Positions 9,825 to 19,740 of a stretch of DNA of 64,000 bases are shown piece by piece (positions within the stretch are counted from its first letter, which is position 1; each line of letters starts with the position of its first letter). The position numbers and the translations under genes were made by a program. The notes under the pieces were generated by a model. It was not told the DNA's origin, ran no database searches, and saw nothing but the letters and a program-made list of their open reading frames with translations. Origin of the DNA: Lysobacter antibioticus (GTDB taxonomy: Bacteria; Pseudomonadota; Gammaproteobacteria; Xanthomonadales; Xanthomonadaceae); the NCBI RefSeq assembly GCF_000731095.1, contig NZ_JMTZ01000009.1, forward strand, positions 62,001-126,000, written 5' to 3'.

Positions 9825-10292
9825 TCAGCGCGAGGTGCTGATCGGGGTGATGATCGGGGTCACCGCGACCCGGATCCGCAGCTTGTTGCCGGGGTCTTCG
9901 GGCAGGCGCGAGCGGAACCGGCTGCCCTTGTAGACGTAGTCGACGTCGTAGGCGATCGGGCGGCGGAACTCGCGCTCGACCGGCACCGGCTTGCAGTTGT
10001 CGCCGGTGCTGGGCTTGGGATTGCGCTCGCGGCCGAGGGCTTCGCGGACCGCGCCGACTACCCGCGACAGGCGCGAATCCTCGGGGGTGGGCGGCTCCGG
10101 CTCGCACTGCTGCTCGACCGTGGTGGCGCGCAGGGTCTGGTAGACCGGCGTCACCTTCAGCACCTGGGCGTAGTCGAATCGCACGTTTTCGGCCTGGATG
10201 ACCGTGTGCTGGGCCGCCGCCGGGATCGTCCACAGGCCAGCCAGGGCGCTGGCGAGCACCAGGATCGAAGCCTGCAGGACGGTTCGGTTCAT
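9825..10292 (-). CDS. small exported protein, UmoD-like C-terminus
   Basis: A 155-residue protein with a clear Sec signal peptide ending near AAAQH (residue 28), then a short domain starting VLKVTPVYQTL and ending VDYVYKGSRFRSRLPEDPG...RIRVAV. That ending resembles the conserved tail of periplasmic glycine-zipper/UmoD-type proteins, which often follow the pattern RVEPVYE...YRVTYRYNG...LPYDPG. The glycine zipper itself is missing. Probably periplasmic; function unknown. The gene stands alone, divergent from cysS. Confidence 0.75.
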   Translation of the reverse strand: MNRTVLQASILVLASALAGLWTIPAAAQHTVIQAENVRFDYAQVLKVTPVYQTLRATTVEQQCEPEPPTPEDSRLSRVVGAVREALGRERNPKPSTGDNCKPVPVEREFRRPIAYDVDYVYKGSRFRSRLPEDPGNKLRIRVAVTPIITPISTSR

Positions 10293-10625
10293 CGGGCTCG
10301 CGGAGTGGGATTCGTAAACAAAGTGTAAGAGCAGTGTCCGCTCACGGCCTGAATCCCGCCTTTAGACCTTGAGCCTGCGAGCTCTCGGCGCGGTGCCGGC
10401 GCCGCTTCGGAGGCCGGAAGCCGGCCGGATTGCGCACCGGGCCCGCGCCGTCGCGCCCGAATCCTCGCCCTGCCCCTGCCCACCTGCCCACCTGCCCGCC
10501 GTTCGCACCGGCACCGCCGCGGCGAAGCGCGAAGCGGATCGGCCGCATCGCCGGCCCGGATCGTCGCGGCGCGCACCGCGAGGGTCATCGGCCGTTAGAA
10601 TGAACCGACCCCAAGCCGTATCTCC
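10293..10625. other. 333-base intergenic region before cysS
   Basis: Divergent region between the exported-protein gene and cysS. A TAGAAT hexamer at 10596-10601, 25 bases before the cysS ATG, could be its -10 element; no convincing -35 is seen at the usual distance, and no strong ribosome-binding site precedes the ATG. Apart from GC-rich stretches nothing else is recognised. Confidence 0.4.
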
Positions 10626-12014
10626 ATGAGCCTGCATCTCTACAACAGCCTGTCGCGACAGGTCGAAGCCTTCGTCCCGCTGGATCCGGCACGCCCGACG
10701 ATGTACGTCTGCGGCCCCACGGTCTACAACTTCGCGCATATCGGCAACGCCCGCGGCCCGGTCGTGTTCGGCGTGCTCGCCGACCTGCTGCGCCGTCGCT
10801 ACGGCGTGCTGGCCTACGCGCGCAACATCACCGACGTCGACGACAAGATCAACGCCGCGGCCGCCGAACAGGGCGTGCCGATCTCGACCATCACCGATCG
10901 CTTCGCCGCCGCCTACCGCGAGGACATGTCCGGCCTCGGCGTGCGCCTGCCGGAGCTGGAACCGGCCGCGACCGCGCACATCGGCGAAATCGTGACGATG
11001 ATCGAGCGCCTGATCGAAAACGGTCACGCCTACGCCGCCGAAGGCCACGTACTGTTCTCGATCGAGACCTACGACGGCTACGGCAAGCTCTCGCGCCGCG
11101 ACATCGACGACATGCGCGCCGGCGCCCGCATCGAGGTCGCGCCGTACAAGCGCGACGCCGGCGACTTCGTCCTGTGGAAGCCCTCGACCGGCGACCTGCC
11201 GGGCTGGGACTCGCCCTGGGGCCGCGGCCGCCCGGGCTGGCATATCGAGTGCTCGGCGATGGCCGCCGCGCACCTGGGCGAAACCATCGACATCCACGCC
11301 GGCGGCGTCGACCTGGTGTTTCCGCACCACGAGAACGAAATCGCCCAGAGCGAATGCGCCCACGGCGGCAAGACCTTCGCCCGCTTCTGGCTGCACAACG
11401 GCATGCTCAATTTCGACGGCGGCAAGATGGCCAAGTCGAAGGGCAACATCGAGACCGTGCGCGACCTGCTCGGCAAGCATCCGGCCGAAGCGCTGCGCTA
11501 TGCCCTGCTGTCGGCGCACTACCGCCAGCCGCTGGAATGGTCGCCGGGCCTGATCGAACAAAGCGCGCGCACCCTGGACCGTCTGTACGGCACCTTGCGC
11601 GAGCTGGCCGAGGTCGACGCCGGCGCCGTTGCGATCCCGGCCAGCATCGAGGCCGCGCTCGAGGACGACCTCAACACCCCGCAGGCGCTGGCCGAACTGG
11701 CGCGCATCGCCGGCGAAGCGCGCAAGGCCACCGACCCGGCCGAACAGGCTCAGCTCAAGCGCGACCTGCTCGGCGCCGGCCTGGCCCTGGGCCTGCTGCA
11801 GCAAGACCCGGCGGCGTGGTTCGTCGGCGCGGTCGATGCCGACGACGACGCCCGCATCCAGGACCTGGTCGACGAGCGCAACGCGGCCAAGAAAGCGCGC
11901 GATTTCGCCCGCGCCGACGCGATCCGCGACCAACTCGCCGGCGAAGGCATCCTGCTCGAGGACACGCCGGCCGGCGTGCGCTGGGTCAGGAAGCGCGCCA
12001 CCCAGCCGGCCTGA
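10626..12014 (+). CDS. cysS: cysteinyl-tRNA synthetase
   Basis: Class I aminoacyl-tRNA synthetase that charges tRNA-Cys; 462 residues, normal length. Visible motifs are [19 protein letters not shown] (first zinc Cys and HIGH-type motif, about residues 27-45), the WHIECSAMA zinc region near 207, and KMAKSKGN (KMSKS-type) near 268. The gene is monocistronic as far as can be seen, with sufE about 108 bases downstream. Confidence 0.96.
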   Translation: MSLHLYNSLSRQVEAFVPLDPARPTMYVCGPTVYNFAHIGNARGPVVFGVLADLLRRRYGVLAYARNITDVDDKINAAAAEQGVPISTITDRFAAAYREDMSGLGVRLPELEPAATAHIGEIVTMIERLIENGHAYAAEGHVLFSIETYDGYGKLSRRDIDDMRAGARIEVAPYKRDAGDFVLWKPSTGDLPGWDSPWGRGRPGWHIECSAMAAAHLGETIDIHAGGVDLVFPHHENEIAQSECAHGGKTFARFWLHNGMLNFDGGKMAKSKGNIETVRDLLGKHPAEALRYALLSAHYRQPLEWSPGLIEQSARTLDRLYGTLRELAEVDAGAVAIPASIEAALEDDLNTPQALAELARIAGEARKATDPAEQAQLKRDLLGAGLALGLLQQDPAAWFVGAVDADDDARIQDLVDERNAAKKARDFARADAIRDQLAGEGILLEDTPAGVRWVRKRATQPA

Positions 12015-12121
12015 GGCCGGTCGCGGCGACCACCGCTGCGCTTGTGCACGCCCGGCCGGCAACGGCCGCGGCGCACGCCCCGAATACCGCGCCAGGGACG
12101 GCCGCCTACCGTGATGAATCG

Positions 12122-12559
12122 ATGATAGTCAGTCCCTTCCCGCTCGAATCCACCGCCGCGCAAGCGCAGGCCGCGATCCGCGAAGAATTCGCCTTCTTCG
12201 GCGACTGGTCCGAGCGTTACCAGTACCTGATCGACCTCGGCCGCAAGCTGCCCGACCTGCCGGACGAGTGGAAGACCGAACAGCATCGCCTGCTCGGTTG
12301 CCAGTCGATGGTCTGGATCGTGGTCGAAGGCGACGCCGACAAGCTGGTGTTCCATGCGATCAGCGACTCGGCCATCGTCTCCGGCCTGATCTACCTGGCC
12401 CTGCGTGTGTACTCGGGTCGCAGCGCGACCGAGATCGTCGCCACCCAGGCCGACTACATCGCCGACATCGGCCTGGCCAAGCACCTCTCGCCGACCCGCA
12501 GCAACGGCCTGGCGGCCTTGCTCGCCTTCGTCCGCGACCAGGCGCAACGCCGGCTGTGA
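12122..12559 (+). CDS. sufE: SufE family cysteine desulfurase partner
   Basis: A 145-residue SufE/CsdE-type protein. It accepts persulfide sulfur from a SufS-like cysteine desulfurase on the Cys of HRLLGCQSMVW (near residue 58) and passes it on for Fe-S assembly. No suf genes are adjacent; cysS upstream is the only sulfur-related neighbour. The ATG at 12122 (MIVSPFP) gives the normal family length. Its stop TGA overlaps the GTG start of the MFS gene, so the two are translationally coupled. Confidence 0.9.
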   Translation: MIVSPFPLESTAAQAQAAIREEFAFFGDWSERYQYLIDLGRKLPDLPDEWKTEQHRLLGCQSMVWIVVEGDADKLVFHAISDSAIVSGLIYLALRVYSGRSATEIVATQADYIADIGLAKHLSPTRSNGLAALLAFVRDQAQRRL

Positions 12560-13878
12560 GCACCGACGCCGACCGCCCCGCTGCCGTCGGCACCGGCTCC
12601 CGCGACGCTGCCACTACCATTCAAACCTCCGCCGCTCCAGCGATAGGCGCCGCGCAACTGCTGCGCAACCCCGGCTTCGTCGGCCTGCTGGTGTATCGCT
12701 TGCTGGGCATGCTGTCGTACCAGATCGTCGCGGTCACCGTCGGCTGGCATGTCTACGAAATCACCCACGACCCGCTCGCGCTCGGCCTGATCGGCCTGAC
12801 CGAGGTCATCCCCTACTTCTGCTTCGCCCTGTTCGCAGGCTATGCGGTCGATCACCTGCCGCGGCGCAAGCTCGGCCTGTTCGCATGCCTCGGCTTGTTG
12901 TTGACGACGCTGATGCTGGCCGGCGTCGCCAGCGGCCATCTGCCGACCGGCGCGTTCGGTTTCGGCACTTTGACCATCTATGCGGCGATCGCCATCAACG
13001 GCGTGGTCCGCGCCTTCCTGGCGCCGGTCTACATGTCGTTGTTCGCGCGCGTGCTCAAGCGCGAGCACTACGCGCGCGGCGCCGGCGTCAGCAGCGTGGT
13101 CATGCAGACCGGGCTGGTGCTCGGCCCGGCGATGGGCGGCGCGCTGGTGGCTTGGGGCGGCAAGACCTCCGCGTATCTGGTCGCGGCCGGTTTCGCCCTG
13201 GCCGCGGCGGTCGCGATCATTTCCCTGCGCGTGACCGAACCGCCGGCGCCGGCCGAACGCGCGCCGGTGTTCAAGAGCATCGGCGAAGGCCTGCGCTTCG
13301 TCTTCAATAATCAGGTGGTGCTCGGCGCGCAGGCGCTGGACATGTTCTCGGTGTTGTTCGGCGGCGCGGTGGCGCTGTTGCCGGCCTTCATCAACGACAT
13401 CCTGCATTACGGCCCGGAGGCCCTGGGCGTGCTGCGCGCGGCGCCGGCCGCCGGCGCGGTGCTGATCGGGTTGTGGCTGGCGAAACATCCGCCGCAGAAG
13501 AACGCCGGCCGCCTGCTGCTGTACGCGGTGGCCGGGTTCGGCCTGTGCATCATCGGCTTCGCCCTGTCGCGGCAGTTCTGGCTGTCGGCGGCGATGCTGA
13601 TGTTGTCGGGCATGTGCGACGGCGTTTCGGTGGTGCTGCGCTCGACCATCCTGCAGTTGTCCACGCCCGACGAAATGCGCGGCCGGGTCTCGTCGATCAA
13701 CGGCATCTTCATCGGCTCGTCGAACGAGCTCGGCGCGTTCGAATCGGGCCTGGCGGCGCGCCTGATGGGCCTGGTGCCGTCGGTGATCTTCGGCGGCTGC
13801 ATGACCCTGGCGGTGGTCGGCGCGACCGCGAAACTGGCGCCGAAGCTGCGCCGGCTGGACCTGCGCGACCTGCAATGA
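12556..13878 (+). CDS. MFS transporter, EntS-like
   Basis: A 440-residue inner-membrane transporter with about 12 hydrophobic segments. The loop AGYAVDHLPRRKLG (segments 2-3) is the MFS signature, and the overall pattern fits the enterobactin-exporter/TM_Effector group. The GTG at 12556 is chosen because it overlaps the sufE stop as GTGA; the first 30 residues are polar. Likely a proton-driven exporter of small molecules; substrate unknown. Confidence 0.85.
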   Translation: MSTDADRPAAVGTGSRDAATTIQTSAAPAIGAAQLLRNPGFVGLLVYRLLGMLSYQIVAVTVGWHVYEITHDPLALGLIGLTEVIPYFCFALFAGYAVDHLPRRKLGLFACLGLLLTTLMLAGVASGHLPTGAFGFGTLTIYAAIAINGVVRAFLAPVYMSLFARVLKREHYARGAGVSSVVMQTGLVLGPAMGGALVAWGGKTSAYLVAAGFALAAAVAIISLRVTEPPAPAERAPVFKSIGEGLRFVFNNQVVLGAQALDMFSVLFGGAVALLPAFINDILHYGPEALGVLRAAPAAGAVLIGLWLAKHPPQKNAGRLLLYAVAGFGLCIIGFALSRQFWLSAAMLMLSGMCDGVSVVLRSTILQLSTPDEMRGRVSSINGIFIGSSNELGAFESGLAARLMGLVPSVIFGGCMTLAVVGATAKLAPKLRRLDLRDLQ

Positions 13879-13908
13879 GGCCGCGCCACGGCCGGATCAG
13901 CGGCCGGA

Positions 13909-14265
13909 TCAATCGCTGCGCAGCCTGACCCGGCGACGCTCCGCTTCCGAATGTTCCGCCGCGTCGGCGCGCGGCACCGGTTTGCGGACGGCCGCCGCGA
14001 CCGCGGCGACCAGGGCGATCAGGCCGTTCAAGGCCACCGCCGCGACCGCCACCAGCACGTCGCCATAGCTGCCGGCGGCGCTGGGCTCGGCATCGAGATT
14101 GGCCAACTGCCATACGCCCGCTCCGATCAGGGGCGAGCCGACCAGCAGGTTGAGCACGAACAAGGCCGGGCCGGCCACGCGGTCGAAGCGGTAGGACAGC
14201 CGCCACAGCACGAGGTTGAGGCCGATGATCAGCACCAGTGCGGCCAGTAACAGCAAATCGTCCAT
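13909..14265 (-). CDS. small three-helix membrane protein
   Basis: A 118-residue protein with three predicted membrane helices (about residues 3-24, 30-55 and 70-92) and a charged C-terminal tail (RADAAEHSEAERRRVRLRSD). It lies convergent to the MFS gene, 30 bases from its stop. No family is recognised and no function is proposed. The strong G/C third positions support real coding. Confidence 0.65.
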   Translation of the reverse strand: MDDLLLLAALVLIIGLNLVLWRLSYRFDRVAGPALFVLNLLVGSPLIGAGVWQLANLDAEPSAAGSYGDVLVAVAAVALNGLIALVAAVAAAVRKPVPRADAAEHSEAERRRVRLRSD

Positions 14266-14333
14266 GAAGGGTGGCTGGGTTGTGCGGGTACGGACACGGT
14301 ATCACCGCATGGGGTGCCGGTAGCCGCCGGCGG

Positions 14334-14810
14334 CTAAGCCGGCGATGCCGCAGGCGACATGTCGCGCAGGCGTCCGATGCCGGCCCGGCATCGCTCGGCG
14401 TAGTCCGGGTCGGCGGCGATCTCGTCGAGAATCGCGATCTCCTGCGCCCGCGCCTCTGCCTGCAGCGGAACGAACGCATCGAGCAACCCGGCAAAGTGCG
14501 GCGGCGAATTGAGTATCCGGGTGTGCAACAAGGCGCACCACTCCGGCGCCCGCTGCCGCAACGTCGTCAGGTTTTGCGCCAGCGCAGCGAAATACCGGTC
14601 CGAGGCAAAGCTTTCGACGGCGTGAACGACGCCGAAGATCACCTCATGGAATTCGCAATCGTCGTCGAGCAGGCCGAGCAAGACAGGGATCAAGGCCTCG
14701 TCCTCGGCGCGATACGCCTCGGCGATCAAGGCGTCGAAGCGCGCCACATTGGTGTCGTCGACCGGCCCGAAGGCGAGCAGGTCGCGGCGGATCTCGGAGG
14801 TGGGGCGCAT
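14334..14810 (-). CDS. possible Imm30-type immunity protein
   Basis: A 158-residue soluble, mostly helical acidic protein. The stretch LLGLLDDDCEFHEVIFGVVHAVES (shown in part: EFHEVIFGVVHAVE, residues about 54-67) recalls Imm30-type immunity proteins that protect against polymorphic toxins. No toxin gene is next to it, so it would be an orphan. The start MRPTSEIRR at 14810 is chosen over an upstream in-frame ATG because the earlier part is not protein-like. Family assignment is tentative. Confidence 0.6.
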   Translation of the reverse strand: MRPTSEIRRDLLAFGPVDDTNVARFDALIAEAYRAEDEALIPVLLGLLDDDCEFHEVIFGVVHAVESFASDRYFAALAQNLTTLRQRAPEWCALLHTRILNSPPHFAGLLDAFVPLQAEARAQEIAILDEIAADPDYAERCRAGIGRLRDMSPAASPA

Positions 14811-14912
14811 CGTGCATCGCTCCTGGGCAACTCGTGGTGGGTGCGTCGTACCGGGGTCGATCCGGCACAGCGTGCCCGGCCCGGCCTGCATCGTAGCGGC
14901 GCGGCCGCAAAC

Positions 14913-14942
14913 GAAAAGCCCCGCTTTCGCGGGGCCTTTCGT
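14913..14942 (-). terminator. terminator of dksA
   Basis: On the minus strand GGCCCCGC-GAAA-GCGGGGCTTTTCG forms a hairpin with a short T run, 22 bases after the dksA stop codon. Confidence 0.8.
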
Positions 14943-14963
14943 GATGCGGGACGAAGCGACGGT

Positions 14964-16064
14964 TCAGTCGCCCATCTGCTTCTGCAGATGTTCCCAACGC
15001 TCCTGGGCGTCGATGGTGCGCTCGGCGGTCAGGCGCGCCTCCAGGCGCTCCAGGCCGATTTCTTCGCCGGTGTCGACGCAGAAACCGTAGTCGCCGGAAT
15101 CCACGCGCTTGAGGGTGCTGTCGATTTTGCTGATCAGCTTGCGGTAACGGTCGCGGGTGCGAAGCTCGAGCGAGTTTTCGGTCTCGCGGGTGGCGCGCTC
15201 GGCCTCGTCGCCGACATCGCGCACTTCGTCCTTGAGGTTCTCGATGGTCTGCTTCGACTCTTCGACCAGGTCGGTGCGCCACTGCAACAGACGCTGGCGG
15301 AAGTACTCCAGCTGCAGCGGGCTCATGTATTCCTCGTCCGACGCCGGCTTGTAGCCTTCCGGCACGAGCGGACGACCGGTGGCGGGGTCGTTCTTGTAGG
15401 GCACGACCTTGACCTTGGTTTTCGGGGCGGGGGTTTGTTGGCTCTTGGCGGTCACGGCCACGGCGACCTTGCCGGCCGGGCGCGGAGCCGGAGCGGCGGC
15501 GGTTGTCGCAGGCTTGCCCGCGGGAGTTTTGCTGGATGCTGTCTGGGTCACTGTGTTCTTGCTTTGGTCGGAGATGCTGACGACCTGCGCCGGGGCGACC
15601 TTGGAGGACGGCGGCGACGCGGGCTGCTTGTCGGCAGGCTTGGCTGCGGGCTTCACAGCTTCGGGCTTTTTCACTTCAGTTTTCTTAAGCTCGGGCTTCT
15701 TTGCTCCGCTGTCCTTGCTTGCCGCGGATTTATTGGCCGGTGCGGGCACCGCCTTCTTCGCCGGAACCGCCGGCTTGGCGGCCGGCTTCTTCGCGGCCGG
15801 AGCCTTGGCAGGCGCCGTCTTCTTCGCGGGCGCGGCCTTCTTGGCCGCCGGTTTGCTCGGCGTGGCTTTCTTGACTGCTGCCGTCTTGGTCGCCGCGGGC
15901 TTGCTCGCAGGCTTCTTGGCCGCGGGCGTCTTGACCGCAGGCTTCTTGGCGACCGCCTTCTTCGGCGCAGGCTTGGCCACGGGTTTGGCCACCTTCTTAG
16001 CGGCCGGCTTGACGGTCTTCTTGGCGGCCTTGGCGGCCTTCTTCGCAGGTTTTTTCACTGCCAC
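14964..16064 (-). CDS. dksA: DksA-type RNA polymerase regulator with histone-H1-like tail
   Basis: A 366-residue protein in two parts. Residues 1 to about 240 are a low-complexity Lys/Ala/Pro tail of KKPA/AAKK units, like histone H1 or AlgP. Residues about 243-366 are a DksA domain with the coiled-coil tip motif DVGDEA (283-288) and the [12 protein letters not shown] segment. Canonical DksA has a four-Cys zinc site; here only one Cys (about 329) is left, as in zinc-free DksA forms. It binds the RNA polymerase secondary channel and works with ppGpp in relatives; the tail may bind nucleic acid. The start codon is GTG after GAAGGA. Confidence 0.9.
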   Translation of the reverse strand: MAVKKPAKKAAKAAKKTVKPAAKKVAKPVAKPAPKKAVAKKPAVKTPAAKKPASKPAATKTAAVKKATPSKPAAKKAAPAKKTAPAKAPAAKKPAAKPAVPAKKAVPAPANKSAASKDSGAKKPELKKTEVKKPEAVKPAAKPADKQPASPPSSKVAPAQVVSISDQSKNTVTQTASSKTPAGKPATTAAAPAPRPAGKVAVAVTAKSQQTPAPKTKVKVVPYKNDPATGRPLVPEGYKPASDEEYMSPLQLEYFRQRLLQWRTDLVEESKQTIENLKDEVRDVGDEAERATRETENSLELRTRDRYRKLISKIDSTLKRVDSGDYGFCVDTGEEIGLERLEARLTAERTIDAQERWEHLQKQMGD

Positions 16065-16410
16065 GAGCGGCTTGTCCTTCTATTCCCTGAGGGCGCCCCT
16101 GGACGCCGTCCAGGAGCTTCGCGGGCCAAGCATGACCCACCCGGTCATCAAATGCACATGCGTTCGACGACCGCAAGTGAAATCCGACATTACGCCGGTT
16201 TTCGCCCGGTCCGAGCAAACTTGGCGGCTTCGCTTCCACGCCGCACGGACCTTCGTCTTGCACTTGCCTTGTTTGGGGAAAGCGCGCTGTTATACCCTGC
16301 TGCGGCACCCGCGGCAACCGCGCGAAATACCCGGCCAAACGCAGTGCCCGCGGGTCTATCCAGCGCCCCGGCCCTGCCTTAGTCCCTACCGTTGCCGGCA
16401 TGAAGGAAAC
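16065..16410. other. dksA/yidD divergent intergenic region
   Basis: This 346-base region must hold the promoters of both flanking genes. A short palindrome CCTGGAC-GCC-GTCCAGG lies at 16098-16114, about 40 bases upstream of dksA. No clear sigma-70 elements are recognised. Confidence 0.4.
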
Positions 16411-16659
16411 GTGATCGACCGCCTGCTCATCGCCCTGCTTCATGGCTACAAACGTTGGATCAGTCCGATGTTAGGCCAGCGCTGCCGTTTCTATCCCAGT
16501 TGCTCGTCGTACTCGATGCAGGCCATCGAGCGCTTCGGCGCGCTCAAGGGCAGCTGGCTCACGGTCCGGCGCATCGCGCGCTGCCATCCCCTGCACCCCG
16601 GCGGGCACGATCCGGTGCCGCCCCTGGAACCTGGAAAGCACTCATGTCATCGACACTGA
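16411..16659 (+). CDS. yidD: membrane protein insertion efficiency factor YidD
   Basis: An 82-residue protein with an amphipathic start ([18 protein letters not shown]) and the family signature [14 protein letters not shown], ending with the HPGGHDPV tail. YidD assists insertion of inner-membrane proteins by YidC. It normally sits in the rpmH-rnpA-yidD-yidC cluster; here it is displaced and overlaps the dihydroorotase start by 16 bases. The GTG at 16411 is preceded by AAGGA. Confidence 0.92.
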   Translation: MIDRLLIALLHGYKRWISPMLGQRCRFYPSCSSYSMQAIERFGALKGSWLTVRRIARCHPLHPGGHDPVPPLEPGKHSCHRH

Positions 16660-17975
16660 TCGTCAACGCCCGCCTGGTCAACGAAGGACGCGAGTACGAC
16701 GGCGACCTGCGCATCGAGGACGGCCACATCGCCCAGATCGGCAGCGGCCTGGCCGCGCGCGGCAACGAAACCGTGGTCGACGCCCGGGGCCGGCGCCTGC
16801 TGCCGGGCATGATCGACGACCAGGTTCACTTCCGTGAACCGGGCCTGGAGTACAAGGCCGACATGGCGACCGAGTCGGCCGCGGCGGTCGCCGGCGGCCT
16901 GACCACGTTCATGGACATGCCCAACACCAATCCCCCGACCCTGGATGCGCAGGCGCTGGAGGACAAATACCGCCGCGCCGCCGGCCGCGCCTGGGGCAAC
17001 TACGGCTTCTACCTGGGCGCCAGCAACGACAACCTGGCCGCGATCCAGACCCTGGACCCGCGCACGGCGCCCGGTGTGAAAGTGTTCATGGGCGCTTCGA
17101 CCGGCAACATGTTGGTCGACGATCCGGTCACCCTCGACGCGATCTTCCGCGACGTGCCGACGCCGATCATCACCCACTGCGAAGACACGCCGATGATCGA
17201 CGCCGAACTGGCGCGCTACAAGGCACAGTACGGCGACGACATCCCGGCCCGCTTCCATCCCGACATCCGCTCGCGCGAGGCCTGCAAGAAATCCACCGAA
17301 CTGGCGATCTCGCTGGCGCGCCGGCACGGCACCCGCCTGCACGTGCTGCACATCAGCACCGCCGACGAGCTGGCGCTGTTCGAAGCCGGCCCGATCGAAG
17401 GCAAGCGCATCACCGCCGAGACCTGCATCCATTTCCTGCGCTTCGACCGCGACGACTACGAGAAGCTCGGCCACCTGATCAAGTGCAATCCGGCGATCAA
17501 GGACCCGGCCGACCGCGAGGCGCTGATCCGCGCGGTCGCCGGCGACGTGATCGACGTGCTCGCCACCGACCACGCCCCGCACACCCTGGAAGAAAAAGCC
17601 CGCCCCTACACCGGCGCGCCGAGCGGCCTGCCCTTGGTGCAGTTCGCGCTCAATGCCGCGCTGGAACTGGTCCACGAAGGCCATTTGACCACCGCCCAGG
17701 TGGTCGACAAATTCGCCCACGCGCCGGCCAAGCTGTTCGACGTCGACCGGCGCGGCTTCCTGCGCGAGGGCTATGCCGCCGATCTGGTGCTGATCGACGA
17801 CACGCCCTACACGGTGCAGCGCGAGGACGTGCTGTCCAAGTGCGGTTGGTCGCCGTTCGAGGGCCGCACCTTCCATTCGCGCATCGCCTCGACCTGGGTC
17901 AATGGCGTGTTGGCCTGGGACGGCAGCGCCCTGGTCGGCGCACCGAACGGACAGCGCCTGGCGTTCAATCGATGA
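16644..17975 (+). CDS. pyrC: dihydroorotase, class I
   Basis: Zinc amidohydrolase of pyrimidine synthesis that cyclises carbamoyl-aspartate to dihydroorotate. The 443-residue protein has the metal motif [10 protein letters not shown] (about residue 57), the Lys of GVKVFMGAS, histidines in THCEDT and LHISTADE, and the catalytic Asp in LATDHAPHT. Length and motifs fit the class I/allantoinase-like group, not the shorter E. coli PyrC type. It is coupled to yidD upstream (16-base overlap) and to the M23 peptidase downstream (ATGA). Confidence 0.92.
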   Translation: MSSTLIVNARLVNEGREYDGDLRIEDGHIAQIGSGLAARGNETVVDARGRRLLPGMIDDQVHFREPGLEYKADMATESAAAVAGGLTTFMDMPNTNPPTLDAQALEDKYRRAAGRAWGNYGFYLGASNDNLAAIQTLDPRTAPGVKVFMGASTGNMLVDDPVTLDAIFRDVPTPIITHCEDTPMIDAELARYKAQYGDDIPARFHPDIRSREACKKSTELAISLARRHGTRLHVLHISTADELALFEAGPIEGKRITAETCIHFLRFDRDDYEKLGHLIKCNPAIKDPADREALIRAVAGDVIDVLATDHAPHTLEEKARPYTGAPSGLPLVQFALNAALELVHEGHLTTAQVVDKFAHAPAKLFDVDRRGFLREGYAADLVLIDDTPYTVQREDVLSKCGWSPFEGRTFHSRIASTWVNGVLAWDGSALVGAPNGQRLAFNR

Positions 17976-18865
17976 GGGCAGTGCTCGCGGGCTCGATGCT
18001 GGTCGCGGCGTGGCTGGCCCCGGTGGCCTTCGCCGGTGCGCAAACCGCGCAGGTCGCGGCGCCGGCGCGCGCGCCGGCCGACACCCGCATCGTGTTTCCG
18101 CCGGCGGTGCAGCAAGGCGCGCTGGTGATCGGCAAGGTCCCGGCCGGCAGCGTCGTGCGCTACGGCGAGCGCGTTCTGCGCACGACCGGCTACGGCACGG
18201 TGGTGTTCGGCGTCGGCCGCGAGGCCAGCGGGACGGTGGCCGTGCAGGTCGAGACCGCGCCGGGTCGCGCCGAAACCGTACGCATCGCGGTGACGCCGCG
18301 CGACTTCCCGACCGAATACATCCAGGGCGTGCCGCCCAAGACCGTCAACCCGCCGCCGGAGATCGCCGCGCGCATCGAGCGCGAGCAGGCCGAAGTCACC
18401 GCCGCGCGCGCGCGCGACGACGACCGCGCCGATTTCGCCCAGCCCTTCGTCTGGCCGGTGCGCGGCCGCATCAGCGGCCGTTTCGGCAACCAGCGCGTCT
18501 ACAACGGCCAGAAAGGTTCCGGCCATTCCGGCATGGACATCGCCGCGCCGACCGGCACCGCGATCGCGGCACCGGCCGCCGGCGTAGTCACCTTCGCCAA
18601 GCCCGGCCTGTACCTGACCGGCGGCACCGTGCTGCTCGACCATGGCCACGGCGTCAGCTCGAACTTCCTGCACCTGTCGCGCATCGACGTCAAAGTCGGC
18701 GACCGCGTCGCCCAGGGCCAGACCCTCGGCGCGGTCGGCGCGACCGGACGCGCGACCGGCCCACACCTGCACTGGGGCATGAACTGGTTCGACGTGCGGG
18801 TCGACCCGCTGCTGGTGTTGGAACGCGGGCAAGCGACCCAGGCGGCGAAAGCGCCTACGCCGTAA
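17972..18865 (+). CDS. M23 (LytM) family peptidase
   Basis: A 297-residue exported protein with a signal peptide (about residues 1-22) and an N-terminal beta-rich region. The C-terminal LytM domain has the zinc ligands GHSGMD and GPHLHWG. It probably cleaves peptide bonds in peptidoglycan cross-bridges in the periplasm; all metal ligands are present, so it should be active. The start overlaps the dihydroorotase stop as ATGA, a conserved pairing rather than a functional link. Confidence 0.9.
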   Translation: MRAVLAGSMLVAAWLAPVAFAGAQTAQVAAPARAPADTRIVFPPAVQQGALVIGKVPAGSVVRYGERVLRTTGYGTVVFGVGREASGTVAVQVETAPGRAETVRIAVTPRDFPTEYIQGVPPKTVNPPPEIAARIEREQAEVTAARARDDDRADFAQPFVWPVRGRISGRFGNQRVYNGQKGSGHSGMDIAAPTGTAIAAPAAGVVTFAKPGLYLTGGTVLLDHGHGVSSNFLHLSRIDVKVGDRVAQGQTLGAVGATGRATGPHLHWGMNWFDVRVDPLLVLERGQATQAAKAPTP

Positions 18866-18879
18866 GAGCTATCTGGCGC

Positions 18880-19740
18880 TCAAGTGGCGCCGGGCGCCGA
18901 ATACAGGCGGCCGAGCGGCTCGTAGGAAGGCGAGCGTTCCAGCTCGCACAAGCGCAGCCACTTCGGATTCGGCTGGCGCGGCCCCGCCGCAAGCAGGCCG
19001 GCGCCGGTCGAGATCAGACCGAGCCGCGAACGCGCCGCGGTCGTGGCGATGTAGAAATCGCCGTCGTCGACGCCCGCGTCGCCGTCGAACGACGGCAACA
19101 GGCGGCGTTCCTCGGGCAACCACGGTGCGATCTGCAGCCACAACGCCGGCCAATCGATCTGCGGAAACGGCGCAGCGCGCGCCGCCATCGGGGTCAGCTG
19201 CGGCGCCAGGCGCCCAGGCGGCTGCACCGGGTTCTCGGCGAAGCACCGATAGACGAATTCGCTCGCGGTCATCGCATCGGCGCCGGCGCGGGCGACGCGC
19301 TGCAAGGCTTCGTACAGCACCCGGCGCAAGGCCGGTTGCGGCGGCAGCTCGCGCTCGCGCACCGCCGCGAGCACGCCGAGCGCGCGCAAAGGGTCGCCGG
19401 CATAGTTCGGCCGGCGCAAGGACAAGGCATGCGCCAGCACGGCGATGCGGTCGTTGTCCTGCAAGTCCTCGCCCTGCCCCGACAAGGGGCGGCGCACGTC
19501 CACCGCGACCACATCGGCTGCGCCCAGGCGTTCGTCCAGGGCCGGCTCGACCACGCCGCCGGCGCCGAAATCGATCACGCAACCGGCGCGGCCGACCAAC
19601 AACACATGGTCGTAGTCGCTGTCCCCGAACCAAGTGGTCAACGTCGCCAGCTCGTTACGGTTGCGCATCAGCAGCAGGTCGCCGGTGCGCAACTGCGCCG
19701 CCGAGACCGTGGCCGGGCTCGCGCCGTCCGGCGGATTCAT
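18880..19740 (-). CDS. permuted papain-like (YiiX/NlpC) protein, Cys missing
   Basis: A 286-residue protein that starts with LRTGDLLLMRNR and has YDHVLLVG (His45), the layout of the YiiX/YebB circularly permuted papain-like family. In active members the catalytic Cys follows in a CSELV-type motif; here the matching place reads TASEFV (residues 158-163), with Ala where Cys is expected. It may be a non-catalytic lipid- or peptide-binding member. No signal peptide is seen. It overlaps the GGDEF gene by ATGA, so the two are co-expressed. Confidence 0.7.
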   Translation of the reverse strand: MNPPDGASPATVSAAQLRTGDLLLMRNRNELATLTTWFGDSDYDHVLLVGRAGCVIDFGAGGVVEPALDERLGAADVVAVDVRRPLSGQGEDLQDNDRIAVLAHALSLRRPNYAGDPLRALGVLAAVRERELPPQPALRRVLYEALQRVARAGADAMTASEFVYRCFAENPVQPPGRLAPQLTPMAARAAPFPQIDWPALWLQIAPWLPEERRLLPSFDGDAGVDDGDFYIATTAARSRLGLISTGAGLLAAGPRQPNPKWLRLCELERSPSYEPLGRLYSAPGAT

